A stretch of DNA of 64,000 nucleotides. Source: Hoplostethus atlanticus (lineage: Eukaryota; Chordata; Actinopteri; Trachichthyiformes; Trachichthyidae). Numbering within the stretch: the stretch's first letter is position 1; every line of letters begins with the position of its first letter. The notes beneath the pieces are model-generated. The model made no database searches. It had not been told where the DNA came from and saw nothing but the letters and a program-made list of their open reading frames with translations. Position numbers and translations under genes: made by a program. Of the stretch, positions 1 to 10,240 are shown piece by piece. Location: positions 1 through 64,000 of the forward strand of contig JAXDDX010000292.1 in assembly GCA_034670405.1 (NCBI GenBank), given 5' to 3'.

Positions 1-8
1 AAATAACC

Positions 9-232
9 CTGCACAGATCCCCCCGAAAATGCCAGGACAGAGTGGATTAATTTTATTTTTAACGGCGACGTCCCGGCTACAGTTAGCCCAGCTTTGTTTG
101 TGTGTGATAACCACTTCACGCCGGACTGCTTCAGCAACTATGGCCAGTTCACAACAGGACTATCAACTAAATTGAAGCTTAAAGATGGAGCAGTTCCCAC
201 TCTACGTGACCCATCTGCAAACTTGGAACCGG
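9..232 (+). CDS. THAP-type zinc finger exon (partial)
   Basis: The plus strand is open from the window edge to a GTAAGT splice donor at 233. The translation shows a conserved Trp in 'WINFIF', the C-x2-H pair of the THAP C2CH finger in 'VCDNHF', then 'TPDCF' and the C-terminal 'AVPTL' motif. The first Cys pair would lie upstream of the window. THAP domains bind DNA, and in Kolobok- and P-type transposases they bind the element's ends. The same exon recurs at 32778-32985 (minus strand) and split at 39.88-42.65 kb, so I read it as transposon-derived and not as a unique host gene. No transposase catalytic domain is visible in the window. Confidence 0.6.
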
Positions 233-267
233 TAAGTGTCACCATGTTTTGATATCATTTGCAAGTT

Positions 268-529
268 AGTCTGGTTAGTATATTTGACTGCTGGTTAGCT
301 AACGAGCTAGCGGGGCTAACGTTAGCTACAGGCTTGTTGGGTGTGTAAGAAGAAGTAAGAAAACTAAAGCTGGAGTCAGAACACATCTTTTAAAGTTATT
401 GGTTGGAGTCAGGGCTCATGTTAAAGTTATTTGTTGGGACCAGTGTCTGTTTTATAAGTCTGTCGAACGTGTCCGCTTGGTAAAGTAGTCTGGTTAGTAT
501 ATTCGACTGCTGGTTAGCTAACGAGCTAG
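268..529 (+). repeat. 219-bp tandem units in the intron of the THAP repeat
   Basis: A segment beginning AGTCTGGTTAGTATATT and running through GCTAACGAGCTAG starts at 268 and again at 487, a period of 219 bp. The second unit is interrupted at GAGCTAG by the ERV and resumes at 9613 with CTAGCGGGGC. A third unit start is recognisable near 9800. The related copy at 32.52-32.76 kb has a single unit, so the expansion is specific to this locus. Confidence 0.7.
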
Positions 530-986
530 TGTCGTGGCAATTTTAAGTCAATTGCACTTTGTCTAGTTGGTGAGATCAGCTCAATAAAGCTATAACACAA
601 TATTCGTCTTAGGCCTTTAATGCTTGCAAGCAGAGCTGAAACCACACACACCTAGATGTATGCAGAATGAGCTGAGGAGTTCAGTTTCACAGATACATTT
701 ATACACATGAATGACTAGTTCTACAGACACACATAGTAAAATGCTAATGAATAAAGATATGCAAGGCCATCCCCCATCACTCGACCGTGAAGGGGTTATC
801 TCCCCTTTGATAAGAGTTCTGGTCCAACTCTTTACGACTTGACCTTCTTTGATCCTAGGTCAAACTTTCAGCCAGGCCACAGGAAATTAACACACAGACA
901 CACATTCTTCTCAGCTCAGTGGTTTTCCACTGGCTGCAACTAGACATACATATTAAAACACACTTACATTATTATTTTCCATCACA
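530..986 (-). repeat. ERV1 3' LTR (457 bp)
   Basis: On the plus strand it begins TGTCGTGGCAATTTT and ends CCATCACA, giving TG...CA termini on the minus strand. It matches the LTRs at 9138-9612 and, more distantly, the 603-bp LTRs of ERV2, with which it shares the first ~75 bp and the last ~80 bp. The middle is different and shorter, which suggests a separate LTR subfamily. Confidence 0.85.
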
Positions 987-996
987 TTCCCCCCTT
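987..996 (-). promoter_or_regulatory. ERV1 polypurine tract
   Basis: Immediately inside the 3' LTR the minus strand reads AAAGGGGGGAA, the plus-strand primer expected next to a retroviral 3' LTR. The same tract lies next to the ERV2 3' LTR at 56935-56945. Both are followed inward by the small inverted repeat TGATCAT-ATAA-ATGATCA. Confidence 0.75.
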
Positions 997-1070
997 TGAT
1001 CATATAAATGATCACATAAAGAATAATGATGTAAGTCCTACAGGACCTTTAGAAATGTTAAACTATCATA

Positions 1071-2273
1071 TTAAACATTAGAGTCATCAGTCATCTCAGT
1101 CAAATCTACATAAATGTCTGATAAGGCAGCCAACATTGCTAAATTCTCAATTTCATTGGAGTTGATACTTTCTTCGTCAGAATTATCCAAATCATTTCCT
1201 TCTGTAGGAATCTGTATGTATTGCCCCATAGTAGTATTCACCATTTTGTCAATTGTGGATCTAATCATGACAATACAGCAAGGTCCCACACAAGTTACAC
1301 AACAGCACAATACAATACACATTACTATTATGGGCATTAAAACTTTAGCAAGTGTTGGTCCAACCCATCCAAACATACCAGTTAGCCAACTAAATGGATC
1401 CCAATCTGAACTGATTCCTCCTTCTTTACTCATTTCATCCCTAAGGTCTTTTATCTTTTCTATGGCAAGTGAAAGCGAGCCATTCTTGCTACTCTCATCT
1501 GGAATGAATGTGCAGCATGAATCGCCCACAATAGCACATACCCCTCCCTCTGCAGCATTATGCAAATCTAAGACAAACCTGTTTTGCAATGTCATCAAAC
1601 GGTTAGCTCTCAACCCACTCCTTATACTGGTCAATGCATCTACAGTGTTATTCATGAATTGCATCATATCATATCTTATAATTTGCAAGTGTTTGGCATT
1701 AGCTGTGGCTTGGATACTCAACCCTGATGCAAACACCATTTCCGCTTTACCAAAAAGTCTGAACTCATCAGGAATGTGATCCACAGAGGGAGCATATCGG
1801 TCTCCCCAAGAGGCCCATCTTTTGACACGGCGGTGTCCATTAGCATGAGAGTTCAGAGAATCAGGACTGAGCTGGCGTACGTCCCTTCTCTCGTAGAGGT
1901 GTGTGTCATTGTTGAAGTGGCTGTCATTATAGTCCTGTTTTAGGGCTGACGGTGGTGTATCACTGCTGTTTCCCTGATTTCTATCAAGCACATGCTCCAA
2001 TGTCCACAGTATCGGTAGCACGATAATGACACTGAGTATAAGCAGGATACATACACTGCCAAGCATGCAGCACCCATGTCGCCTAAAGGGGTGCCATGGT
2101 CGTGGTCTCTCCATTGTCCGTCCACCGCACTCTGAGTAGCTCCTATACCACAGGTTATCTCTTCTTGTGCCAGGCCGGTAAGACGATGGGTCACTATAAG
2201 AACACCTCCCCTTCCCTATCTGGACTTTCCCCTGCGGCGGTGAGTACTCTGAGTGAGTTTCAGGCACAATCAT
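1071..2273 (-). CDS. env: Retroviral envelope protein lacking most of SU, open frame (400 aa)
   Basis: A membrane glycoprotein gene of the gammaretrovirus type. In order: a basic N-terminal region, a hydrophobic signal/anchor segment at residues ~68-91, several N-x-S/T sites (about 102, 116, 122, 208, 264), a furin-like site RRVKR at ~148-152, and a transmembrane-subunit ectodomain with 'LQNR..LDL' at ~229-236 followed by a CX6CC motif (Cys 246, 253, 254). A membrane span follows at ~303-336 with a Cys-rich inner edge, then an acidic tail. Typical Env proteins of this class exceed 500 residues. Here fewer than 60 residues separate the signal/anchor from the cleavage site, so the receptor-binding subunit is essentially absent. 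No stop interrupts the frame. The upstream end overlaps the region matching the integrase 3' end in ERV2. The start Met is the first in frame. It is unlikely to mediate entry as it stands. Confidence 0.75.
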   Translation of the reverse strand: MIVPETHSEYSPPQGKVQIGKGRCSYSDPSSYRPGTRRDNLWYRSYSECGGRTMERPRPWHPFRRHGCCMLGSVCILLILSVIIVLPILWTLEHVLDRNQGNSSDTPPSALKQDYNDSHFNNDTHLYERRDVRQLSPDSLNSHANGHRRVKRWASWGDRYAPSVDHIPDEFRLFGKAEMVFASGLSIQATANAKHLQIIRYDMMQFMNNTVDALTSIRSGLRANRLMTLQNRFVLDLHNAAEGGVCAIVGDSCCTFIPDESSKNGSLSLAIEKIKDLRDEMSKEGGISSDWDPFSWLTGMFGWVGPTLAKVLMPIIVMCIVLCCCVTCVGPCCIVMIRSTIDKMVNTTMGQYIQIPTEGNDLDNSDEESINSNEIENLAMLAALSDIYVDLTEMTDDSNV

Positions 2274-2559
2274 AAATCCAAGTTGCTCTCCGATGAGAGT
2301 TGCTGCCGTTGTTCTCGGTAGGTTTTTAAACCTCAGTGAGAGCTGAAGCCGTCTCTGGCAGGGGCGGTGCCTTCTTACACTGGCTGGCGTGGATCCACGT
2401 GGTCCTCTCAGCGACCTTCACCGCGGAGTGGGTTGTCAGTAGCACCTGGTATGGTCCTTGCCACCTGGGATGATTCCACCTTCTTCTCCTCCCAGTCTTT
2501 AATCCACCCCCCTTTCCCCGGTTTTGATAGAATGGAGGGGTTTCCTCAACTGGTAGGGG

Positions 2560-5500
2560 AAAAAGCGCCTTAACCTGGGGAATGTATAAGGCTTAACACC
2601 TTAGAGGGTTTAAAATCCCGTAGGAAAACTTTATACTATGAAAATTCCTCTGTTTTCAAAGGGGGTTTTGGGCCCCCTAGGGGAGAATGACCCCAGTCCC
2701 CATTGGTCTCCCTTTTGATTATCTAAAAGGGAAAAGAAAAACCCTATCTGAGTATTGACACCCCCCCTCATGCTATGAGTAAAAATAGGAATTGACTTAC
2801 CCATTTTCAAAACCGTTTTCTACACAGTTTTTGTAAATTTTGGGTTTTTGCCATTTGCTCTTTCCACTGAAACCCCCCTTTTTGTGGAATGTTATGAAAC
2901 AGGTGTTCTTAAATCTTTCCCAAAGAACGTGACAGTTGGGGTAAATTATTTTTTTCAAAATGATGCCATTGTCACTTGAGGTTTTTTTGGGGGTTTTTCC
3001 CCCATCTGGGAAAAACCTCTCCCCCAATGCTTTTCCCACAGCCGCGGCACCCTGTTTTTCCCTTGGGGGGGGAAAAATTTAAAATCCTTTAGAAAAATGT
3101 ACTAGGGGACCAGACCATTTACTTTTTCCCTTCACATGGGCTTAACTCAATAAAAACCCTTTATTAAATGAAAAAATGGTTGATTGGTGTGGGGGCCCTA
3201 GATTTGTGTGTCTGTTCCCCTCTGCCAACTTTTGTTTCTTGAAAAAATTTTTGTTTTTTTAAAACAAAATTTTTGTAAAAAAATTTTAAAGAAGTTGTGT
3301 ATACCACGGGTCTGTTATGTTTCCCCACCACCCCCCCCTTTTGACACATGACCCTTTTTCCCCTTGTGTAAAACCTGCATAAAAAATGAAAAAAAACATT
3401 TAGGGAGGAAAAGGGGGTTTCCCTTTTTTTTTACCAAATTTCCAAACTTTTATAAAACTTTTTTACGTTGTTCTTTCTCCCCCCCTTCTTTCCCTGGGGA
3501 GAAGCGCTTTCGGGGCTTCAACCAGTTCTCCCAAAGGAGACGGGTGGGGGTTAGATCTTGTTTTTTTGCTGTTGGTGAAGCAAGGCTTGTGTGTTTGTGC
3601 AGTATGTTTTGAGCAGATCGCCCTTGCATTTCCTCTAGAGACTTGTCTTTTCCCACCTTTTTGGGGAGCAACCCATTTACAAACAGAAATTTTTCTGGGG
3701 AGAAGAATAGCACCCAAAAAGGTTCCCAAATTAATTGGGGAATGGTGATTGTTTTCCCTTTTGGGTGTCAAAAAAGCCCTCATTTTCCACAATGTCCCCC
3801 AAAATAGGGCACCAGCCAAATGCATATCTACTGTCTGTGTAGTTAGTTATTTGTTTTTTCCTTCTGCCAATATAAAAGCTTTGTTAGGAGAAACCCAAAT
3901 TTCCAGCAGCTTGGCGATAGGTGGCCTGGTGGGGTTTTTTTTGATTCTTTTAAAGTAGGGGGTTTGGGACTACAAAATAGGGACCCATGGTTCACCGGTA
4001 TTGGGTTTTTTTTGTGCTGATCCTTCTACAAAACCAAAATTTAGTCAGCATTAGGAAGAGGTGTGTTTTTGGGTCTAGGCGTGGTGACGTGGTTTCACCC
4101 AATTTTGCGGCCAAAACAATAAATGTGGATCCCCATCACCCTTCGGGTTGGGAGAAAAATTTTTGGCAGGATTGAAAAAACAGTACTCTTTTAAGGGGGG
4201 AAAATTCGGCATGAGGTGGGAAAACATTCATGAAATCCAAATTACGAGATATTGTTAGAGGGTTTAGTTTTTGATTGAAACAATCGGGGGGGAAATGATG
4301 GGGAAAACTAACACTTTTTTTGGGGCAAATCCCCAAAGGGGCCTTGATCCCAAAAACCAGCTGCTGCGCTGCAGTACTGCTTTAAGGCAGTGGGGCCCGG
4401 TCCTCTTGCTATGATTTTATTTTGGGGAAAAAATATGTTTACTGGCCCTTTCCCCTTACCCCCATTTTCCCTTGAAAACAGTACTGATGACATAAAACCA
4501 TTTTCTCAAAAAACCTTTGGGAAAAGGGGTTTTTTTCGGGTCAGGTAATCTAATGGGGTGCTGGGGCCCCAAAATTTTCTTTACCCCCTAAAAACTAATC
4601 TTGTTTGGGTCAGTCCACGAAACGCAGTCAGGGGTGCAAAACCCAGGGTTTAAATGGGGCTATATCCTGCAGGGGTTGTGCCAATTGTCCCTACCCAGGT
4701 ATCCACTGTTTTACATAGCGTATCCCAAGAAAACCCAAAATTCCCCTTTGTTTTTTTATTTTGGTGGTTTTGGTTTTTTTCTGGATTGCTGTTTTTTCTT
4801 TTTTCCCATTCACCCTTTTTCCCCCATCGTGTGAAAAATGTGGTGGGAAAATTTTAATTTCCCTTAAAGGCCAGCTGAAACCTTTTTAAGGTGACACTTT
4901 GTTTCCTGTTGCAGCAAAGAAATTTCAATAGTACACGGGGTTCTTTTTAAAGGCTTCTTTTTTTGGGTTTGAGCAGACTAAAAAATTTCATCTAATATGT
5001 ATAAATTTGGGCCCCCAATGTTCAAATTTCAGTTTTCCCAAAACCAATTTCCAAATTTCCCGCAGATGGGACTGTTGGTGATTCTGCAAAAACCTTGTGG
5101 CATTTGGCCCTTTGTATATGTTTTTTACCGTTAAATTTAAATGAAAAAAACCAGAATTGTGATTCTTGTGCCACTGGAATACAAAAAGAATGCATTCGCT
5201 AAGTCGCCCACCTAAAGGGATTTATTTTGGGGGTACCTTTTCCCAGCAGTGTGTAGGGGATCCGTTCCGAGGGGGAACTTGTGAGTACTGCATTTTTAAA
5301 CTTTTTTTAAACCCTGGACAAATCTCCAAGCGTCGGGCCCTTACCCTCAAATGGTGTTTTTTTTTAAGGAAAGATAGGAGTGGAACAAGGTGATTTGGGG
5401 CCCATGGCACAATTATTCCTCTTTAAAACAGTCCCTTAAAAAAAACGGGTTTGTGTTTTCCCTTTAGCTTCAGGTTTGAGTGGTTTAACTGGGGTGTTGT

Positions 5501-5900
5501 GGTCTGTGTGTGGATTTGGGCCTTATACGAGTGGGCTACATTTTTGTTGGGGTTCCCACTTTTTTTCATATTGTGTTTCCCCAAAAACCCCTTTTGGGAA
5601 AAGCTAAAAATGGGTCATTAATGTTAACAAATTAGGAGATGTGCTTTTCCCCCCTTCCCCTGGCCCAAATGTACTACGGGGTTTTTCCTGTAAAAAACAA
5701 TCTCCATGGTAATTTTCCATTTTCCCTTTCGCTGGGTGAGTATACTACTCCTTCCCCCATTTTTGTTTTAAATCACCAGTCCGTGGCAGCATTCCCAATT
5801 GCATAACCCCGGGTTTCCTAATGCCTCCCCATGTTTTGGGCCTTTTTTGATTTAGCAAGTGACAATGGGGTGCGGCCCCCCTTACAAAATTAAACTTTTA
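2560..5900 (-). pseudogene. pol: ERV1 pol remnant (integrase, RNase H, RT), unreadable
   Basis: Collinear with ERV2 pol. The integrase region is at ~2560-3330, the RNase H/connection region at ~3400-4580 and the RT region at ~4580-5480, with protease-side sequence beyond. Fragments such as GTGCCACTGGAATAC near 5169 and CTACTGTCTGTGTAG near 3827 match the homologous ERV2 positions (60657 and 59388). Frames break every few tens of bases because of the base-quality problem, so true mutations cannot be separated from errors. Confidence 0.6.
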
Positions 5901-8900
5901 AACCTTCGGGCCCACTTCAAAGACATTCCCCACAGGAAGTCACTACTCCAGTTACGCTCAACCCAGTCAGGGGCCCTGATGAAATTACTTGTTTAAAAAA
6001 CCATTGTTTTTCAAAACTCCTCAAAACCATCTCTCTCACAATCTTGGCGGGACAGTGAAATTTTAAATTGGCATAAAATCCACTTTTTTCATTTTTCATT
6101 TTTTGCTTGCTTAGTTCTAACAAACTCTTGTGCCCACAGACCGGGGGCCCTGTGGGGCCCAGGCCCCAAGAATAATAGTACAATGGAGAAAAATTTACTA
6201 TATACTCCCTTTCACACTAAAAATTCCTTTCACTATTTCCCCAAAAATTTTTATGCCATTTTTTTTGTGCATTCTAGGGTTCCCCACCAAAAACACACAT
6301 CAAATTTTTAGCCATCAAAAATTTCAGGACACCCCTTCTGAAAGCAAAAAAGGGAAAGCTTATGACCCTTTTTATTTTGTTTTAGGATCAACAAAAATCA
6401 AGGGGGCCGTGTAAAAGGGTCTTTTGGGAGTCACCCCCCCGTCCACAGTATGAGTTTTATCTGCCACTTTAAATTTCGGCTGAGAAATCATATTTTTTGG
6501 TTCTTAAACCCCTGAGGTTGTTGGGTCCTGAATAATAGGAAAAACTAATATTTCCCCGTTTATTAAAAATTTTGTCATAGGCCCTTAACCAAAAGGTATG
6601 TGTTGGTTATATTTTGGCTTAGCTTTAACTTGGTCAGGTTTATCAGGGTTTTATTTTTAAGCTCATGTCACCTGTTGGGTGTGACCCCCTTTTTTGTCTC
6701 CCCCGATAGTCAATCTTTTACCCCCTGGGACCCACCCTTCCCGAAAACCCCTTGGCCTGTAGGGCCCGGAAAAACCCCTTTTTTGGCTTGGCCCGGGCCT
6801 CCCCCTATTGGTGGGGGGCACTCAGGGCCCCCAAAGTTCTTTGGAACCACAGATATAAATCCAATTTTCCCCTCTGTGTGGGGCCCTTACGTTTCCCAGT
6901 GGTCTTCCTTTTCACAGATAAAAAATACAAATTTTCTGTCTCTGTCCGCTGTTTTCTGCTTTGGGGGTTGTGCCTCTCCCCCCCCTTCCCCCCTTTAGTA
7001 AATCTGCCTCTGCCTGTCGCTCAAATGCTTGGAGTTGGGGCGGCTTGCAATTTAGTCTCTCGTTTTTTCTTTTTGGCCCTCTGATCCCCTTTCGCTGCTA
7101 TTTTCTGTTTTCCCTTTTTATTTATGTATGCATGTTCGAGGATAGCGGTTAAACGTGCCCGCTCGCTAAATTATGCAGTTTTCTTCACTCTTTGAGGATT
7201 GGGTTTTAAACCTTCCATCGGGGGGAATTTTAATTTTCTGTTTTTTAGGGGGCTATTTTTTTGGCGATCGTTAGTTCTACCCCTACCGCTTTTGGTCCCT
7301 TTAAGGCACTTTCTAAGGGATTCGGTTGTCTGCAACGCTTAGGGGGGCCCCGGTTTCAGTCTCGTAAAGCTGTCCCAATTAAAAACGGCGGGGCCCCGCT
7401 GTTCTTATTCTTTCCCCAAATACAGTTTATAGGCCCCCCCTATTGGGGGGGATTTTTTTTCCCAATTCCAGGGGGGGGGGCTTGCATCGTCCTGTGGGGA
7501 AAAAAATTTTCCTGTACTTTTCCCCCCCTTAGTTTCAGTCTGAGCTGTTTTAAAAATTTTTGATTTTCCTAATGGGGGGTTTGGGAGTGGGGACCAGTTC
7601 TAGAATGTCATTGCCAGGGCTGCCCCCCCTTTTTCTGTGGATGTGGTAGGTCCTTTTGCCACTGACCTTAAATTTTTCTGGCAGGGCCCGGGTTGAAACC
7701 CCATTTATTTGCCCTTGATTGTGTGGGGTTTTGGGAAATTCCACCATGGGGGTTGATGGTTCCACCCCCAATGGCCATGTTCCCCATTTCTTTTCCTCGT
7801 CATCGATCATGGGCACAACCCTTTTCCAAAATCGCTTTTTCAGGGGTGTTTTTTACTGGTGTGGGTGTAAGGGAAAATGCGGGGGAGGGCCCGTTGTAGT
7901 TGGGGTCGCGGGGTTAGGGAAACTTCCCCACATAAGGAAAAAATTATTTTTTTCTCCCCTGTCGGGGTCCGAAGGCGACAGGTGATGTCGTGTCGTCGGC
8001 CGCTTTTTCCAGCTTGTTAAAGAGGGGGGAGGGCGGGAGGGATGGCGGATATCTGTTTCGGTTGATAGGGTGGTGGGGATAGGTGCGGGGAGTTGAGGGT
8101 GAGGTGCTGGGGGTGCATTGGGATGGATTGGTTTTTGGTCGGACAGTCCCGGTCAGGATCTATTCTGCAGGATGGGGACCCCTTTAGCACATGATTAGTT
8201 ATTTTCCCCACCGGGCTTCTATAAAAAAAGTTTGTTTTTTTTGAGCCCCCAATAACCATGCCAGATATGTTTTTAATCAATTCTACCTTTTTTCCACTTT
8301 CTTCTTTTTTCCCCCTTTCCCCCAAAACTCTTCCCAACCTTTTTTTTTCCTTTTTTAGGGGGAAACCCCGTTCAACCATAACTTCAATTGTGCCCCATGT
8401 CCCGTCCTCTTCCCCCCGCATTCCCCCTCATTATCCGTGCGTTTCCTTTAGCGTTCTAAAGTTTTGCCTTTGTTCGGTTCCTTTTCTAAAATCACCTCCC
8501 ATTTTTTATTTTTTTTTTTTATTTTTATTGAGCTCTAGTTATTATACCTTCCCCAAATTTTTATATTATAATCGGTTTTTTTTTTATTTATTATTTTTAT
8601 TATTAGCGCTAATTTACCGGTTATAAAACCCCTGCAAACCCCGTTTGTTTAAAAAAAACCCCCTTCCTTTATGGGGATTTAAGCCCCTTGGGAGTTTTAA
8701 CCCGGAAAGAAGTTAAAATAGACTCGTTGCCTCAAAACCCTAAACCTTTTTTTTCAGAACCCCGTTCTGTTTTTAACAAAACCCCCCCTTTTTTTAAAAA
8801 CCCCGTTTTTTTTCTTTTTTCCGGCTGTTTTTTTAGTGGGATTCTCCCTCTGTTTTTTTTCTTTTTTTTTTTATTTAAATTTTTTTTTACGAATATTTTT

Positions 8901-9120
8901 GGGGTTCCCCCTGATTCTTTTTTCCGTGGGATTCCGTATTGAGAAGTCCGTGATCCCCCTTGTTCGACGCTGCTTTTTCTCACCCCCCGGCGCGTCGGTA
9001 CGAAACTCCACCCGAGGGAGGAATTTTTAGCTCAGGGTTCTTGCCTGGGGCGGTTAACCCTTTTAAAAACGTCTCAAAAGAAAAAAATCACGGGAAAAAA
9101 AATAAAATTTGGAATCCGGG
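5900..9120 (-). pseudogene. gag: ERV1 protease/gag and 5' leader remnant, unreadable
   Basis: Continues the alignment with ERV2 (about 61.2-63.2 kb). It includes the T-rich tract near 8500-8900 that corresponds to 62.3-62.75 kb of ERV2 and a degraded primer-binding-site region near 9113-9133 (GGGCGAGGGCCCCCCAAA on the plus strand). No reading frame can be followed. The counterpart in ERV2 encodes a Gag beginning Met-Gly-Gln. Confidence 0.5.
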
Positions 9121-9137
9121 CGAGGGCCCCCCAAAAA

Positions 9138-9612
9138 TTTTCGTTTGGGAAATTTTTAAATCAATTGCCCCTTTGTTTTAGTTGGTGAGATACTCAATAA
9201 AACTATAACACAATATTTGTTTAGGCCTTTTTAAAGCCTTTTCAAACAGAGCTGAAACCCCCACACCTTGATGTAAGCCCGAATGAAACTGAGGAATTCG
9301 TTTCACAGATAATTTATACAATGAATGACTAGTTCTACAGCACACTAGTAAAATGCTAATGAATAAAGTTTGCAAGGCCCTCCCCCCTTTACTCGACGTG
9401 AAGGGGGTTAAACTCCCCTTTTATAAGAGGGTTTTGGGCCCCAAATCTTTCGGGCTTGACCTTTTTTGATCCCGGGGCCCAAAATTTCAGCCCGGGGCCC
9501 CAGGAAATTAACCCCACAGCACACATTTTCTCGCCCCAGTGGTTTTTCCCCTGGCTGCAAAATAGCATACATATTTTAAAACCCCCACTTTTCATTTTTT
9601 ATTTTCCATACA
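9138..9612 (-). repeat. ERV1 5' LTR (corrupted copy)
   Basis: Matches the 3' LTR at 530-986 over its whole length, with many homopolymer-type differences. It ends CCATACA immediately before the target-site copy CTAG at 9613-9616. The start is approximate because the terminal bases are garbled. Confidence 0.75.
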
Positions 9613-9850
9613 CTAGCGGGGCTAACGTTAGGTCAGGGTTTTGGGTGTGTAAGAAGAAGTAAGAAAAAATAAAACTGGAGTAAGGGGAAACATTTTTTAA
9701 AAATTATTTGGGTTTGGGGTCAGGGCCCGGGTTTAAAATTATTTTTTGGGGCCGTGTCTGTTTTATAAAATTTTTCGAAAAAAAGGGGGCCCTTGGTAAA
9801 GTAGGTTTTGGTTTGGGATATTGTTTTTTGGGTTTAAACTAACGAGCTAG
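9613..9850 (+). mobile_element. Continuation of the THAP repeat after ERV1
   Basis: Resumes the 219-bp unit exactly at the ERV1 integration site (CTAGCGGGGCTAACGTTAG) and runs through a corrupted version of the unit to a third AACGAGCTAGTG, where a different LTR-like sequence begins. Confidence 0.65.
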
Positions 9851-10240
9851 TGTTTTAAATAATATACTTTGTACTAAGAGTTTATATGCTTTTTAATAAG
9901 CAATTAATCCGAGGGTGTGTGTTATGTAAGTTTTTACAAAAAATAAAATATGTTTGATTAAACATGTAAAACCCAAAAGTCCCTGAAAATAATTTATAAA
10001 GTTTAATTAAAAATTCAAAAAACATAGTCTAACCCGTTTCCCTACAGGGAATCATAAAAATTTTTAAAAAAAAAAAAGCTAAAGTTTTTAAAAGGGGGTT
10101 TTAAGCAAAAGCCAAAAAAACCGGACATGGGAAAAAAACCCAGTTTGGCCCTTGGGGAAGGGGTTCCCCCAAACCCGGGGTTTTTAAGGCCAAGGACCCA
10201 AAATTTTCGCGACGAAACGTGCAAACTAATTAATAAAAAT
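9851..10240 (+). repeat. LTR-like sequence related to 40805-41010 and to the 48642-49437 LTR
   Basis: Shares an ordered series of words with 40805-41010: TACTAAG, AATAAGCAA, GTGTGTGTTATG, GTTTGATTAA.CATGTAA, AACATAGTCTAAC and TTTCCCTACAG. The 796-bp solo LTR at 48642-49437 (minus strand) carries the GTTTGATTAAGCATGTAACC part. It begins directly after the GAGCTAG target words of the THAP repeat, so it is probably the left end of another LTR element. Corruption prevents finding its other end. Confidence 0.45.

Larger units (their letters stand above)
1..529 (+). mobile_element. THAP-containing Kolobok-like repeat, left fragment
   Basis: Fragment of an interspersed element that recurs in reverse orientation at 31850-33625, in pieces at 38.9-42.7 kb and 53.33-53.44 kb, and on the far side of the ERV at 9613-9850. 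It opens at the window edge with a THAP-domain exon, followed by a splice donor and an intron of 219-bp tandem units. The more complete copy at 31850-33625 is flanked by TTAA. THAP domains and TTAA target sites are known features of Kolobok transposons, so that class is inferred. An ISL2EU/Harbinger-type element is the main alternative. The element is cut at base 529 by the ERV insertion. Confidence 0.6.
530..9612 (-). mobile_element. Endogenous retrovirus ERV1 (provirus with two LTRs)
   Basis: A provirus on the minus strand: 3' LTR (530-986), polypurine tract, env (1071-2273), then collinear remnants of integrase, RNase H, RT, protease and gag, a degraded PBS near 9120, and the 5' LTR (about 9138-9612). 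A 4-bp duplication, ctag, lies at 526-529 and 9613-9616, and the uninterrupted target is preserved in the neighbouring 219-bp unit, which confirms the ends. It is related to ERV2 at 56332-63817. Env with a CX6CC motif, together with the tRNA-Pro-type PBS of ERV2, supports a gammaretrovirus-like group. Everything from about 2.53 kb rightward is corrupted, so no pol or gag reading frame survives in this text. Confidence 0.85.

Noticed and set aside
1114-1779. A 221-codon plus-strand frame opposite env
   Set aside because: It is the reverse complement of a convincing env frame and has no family resemblance.
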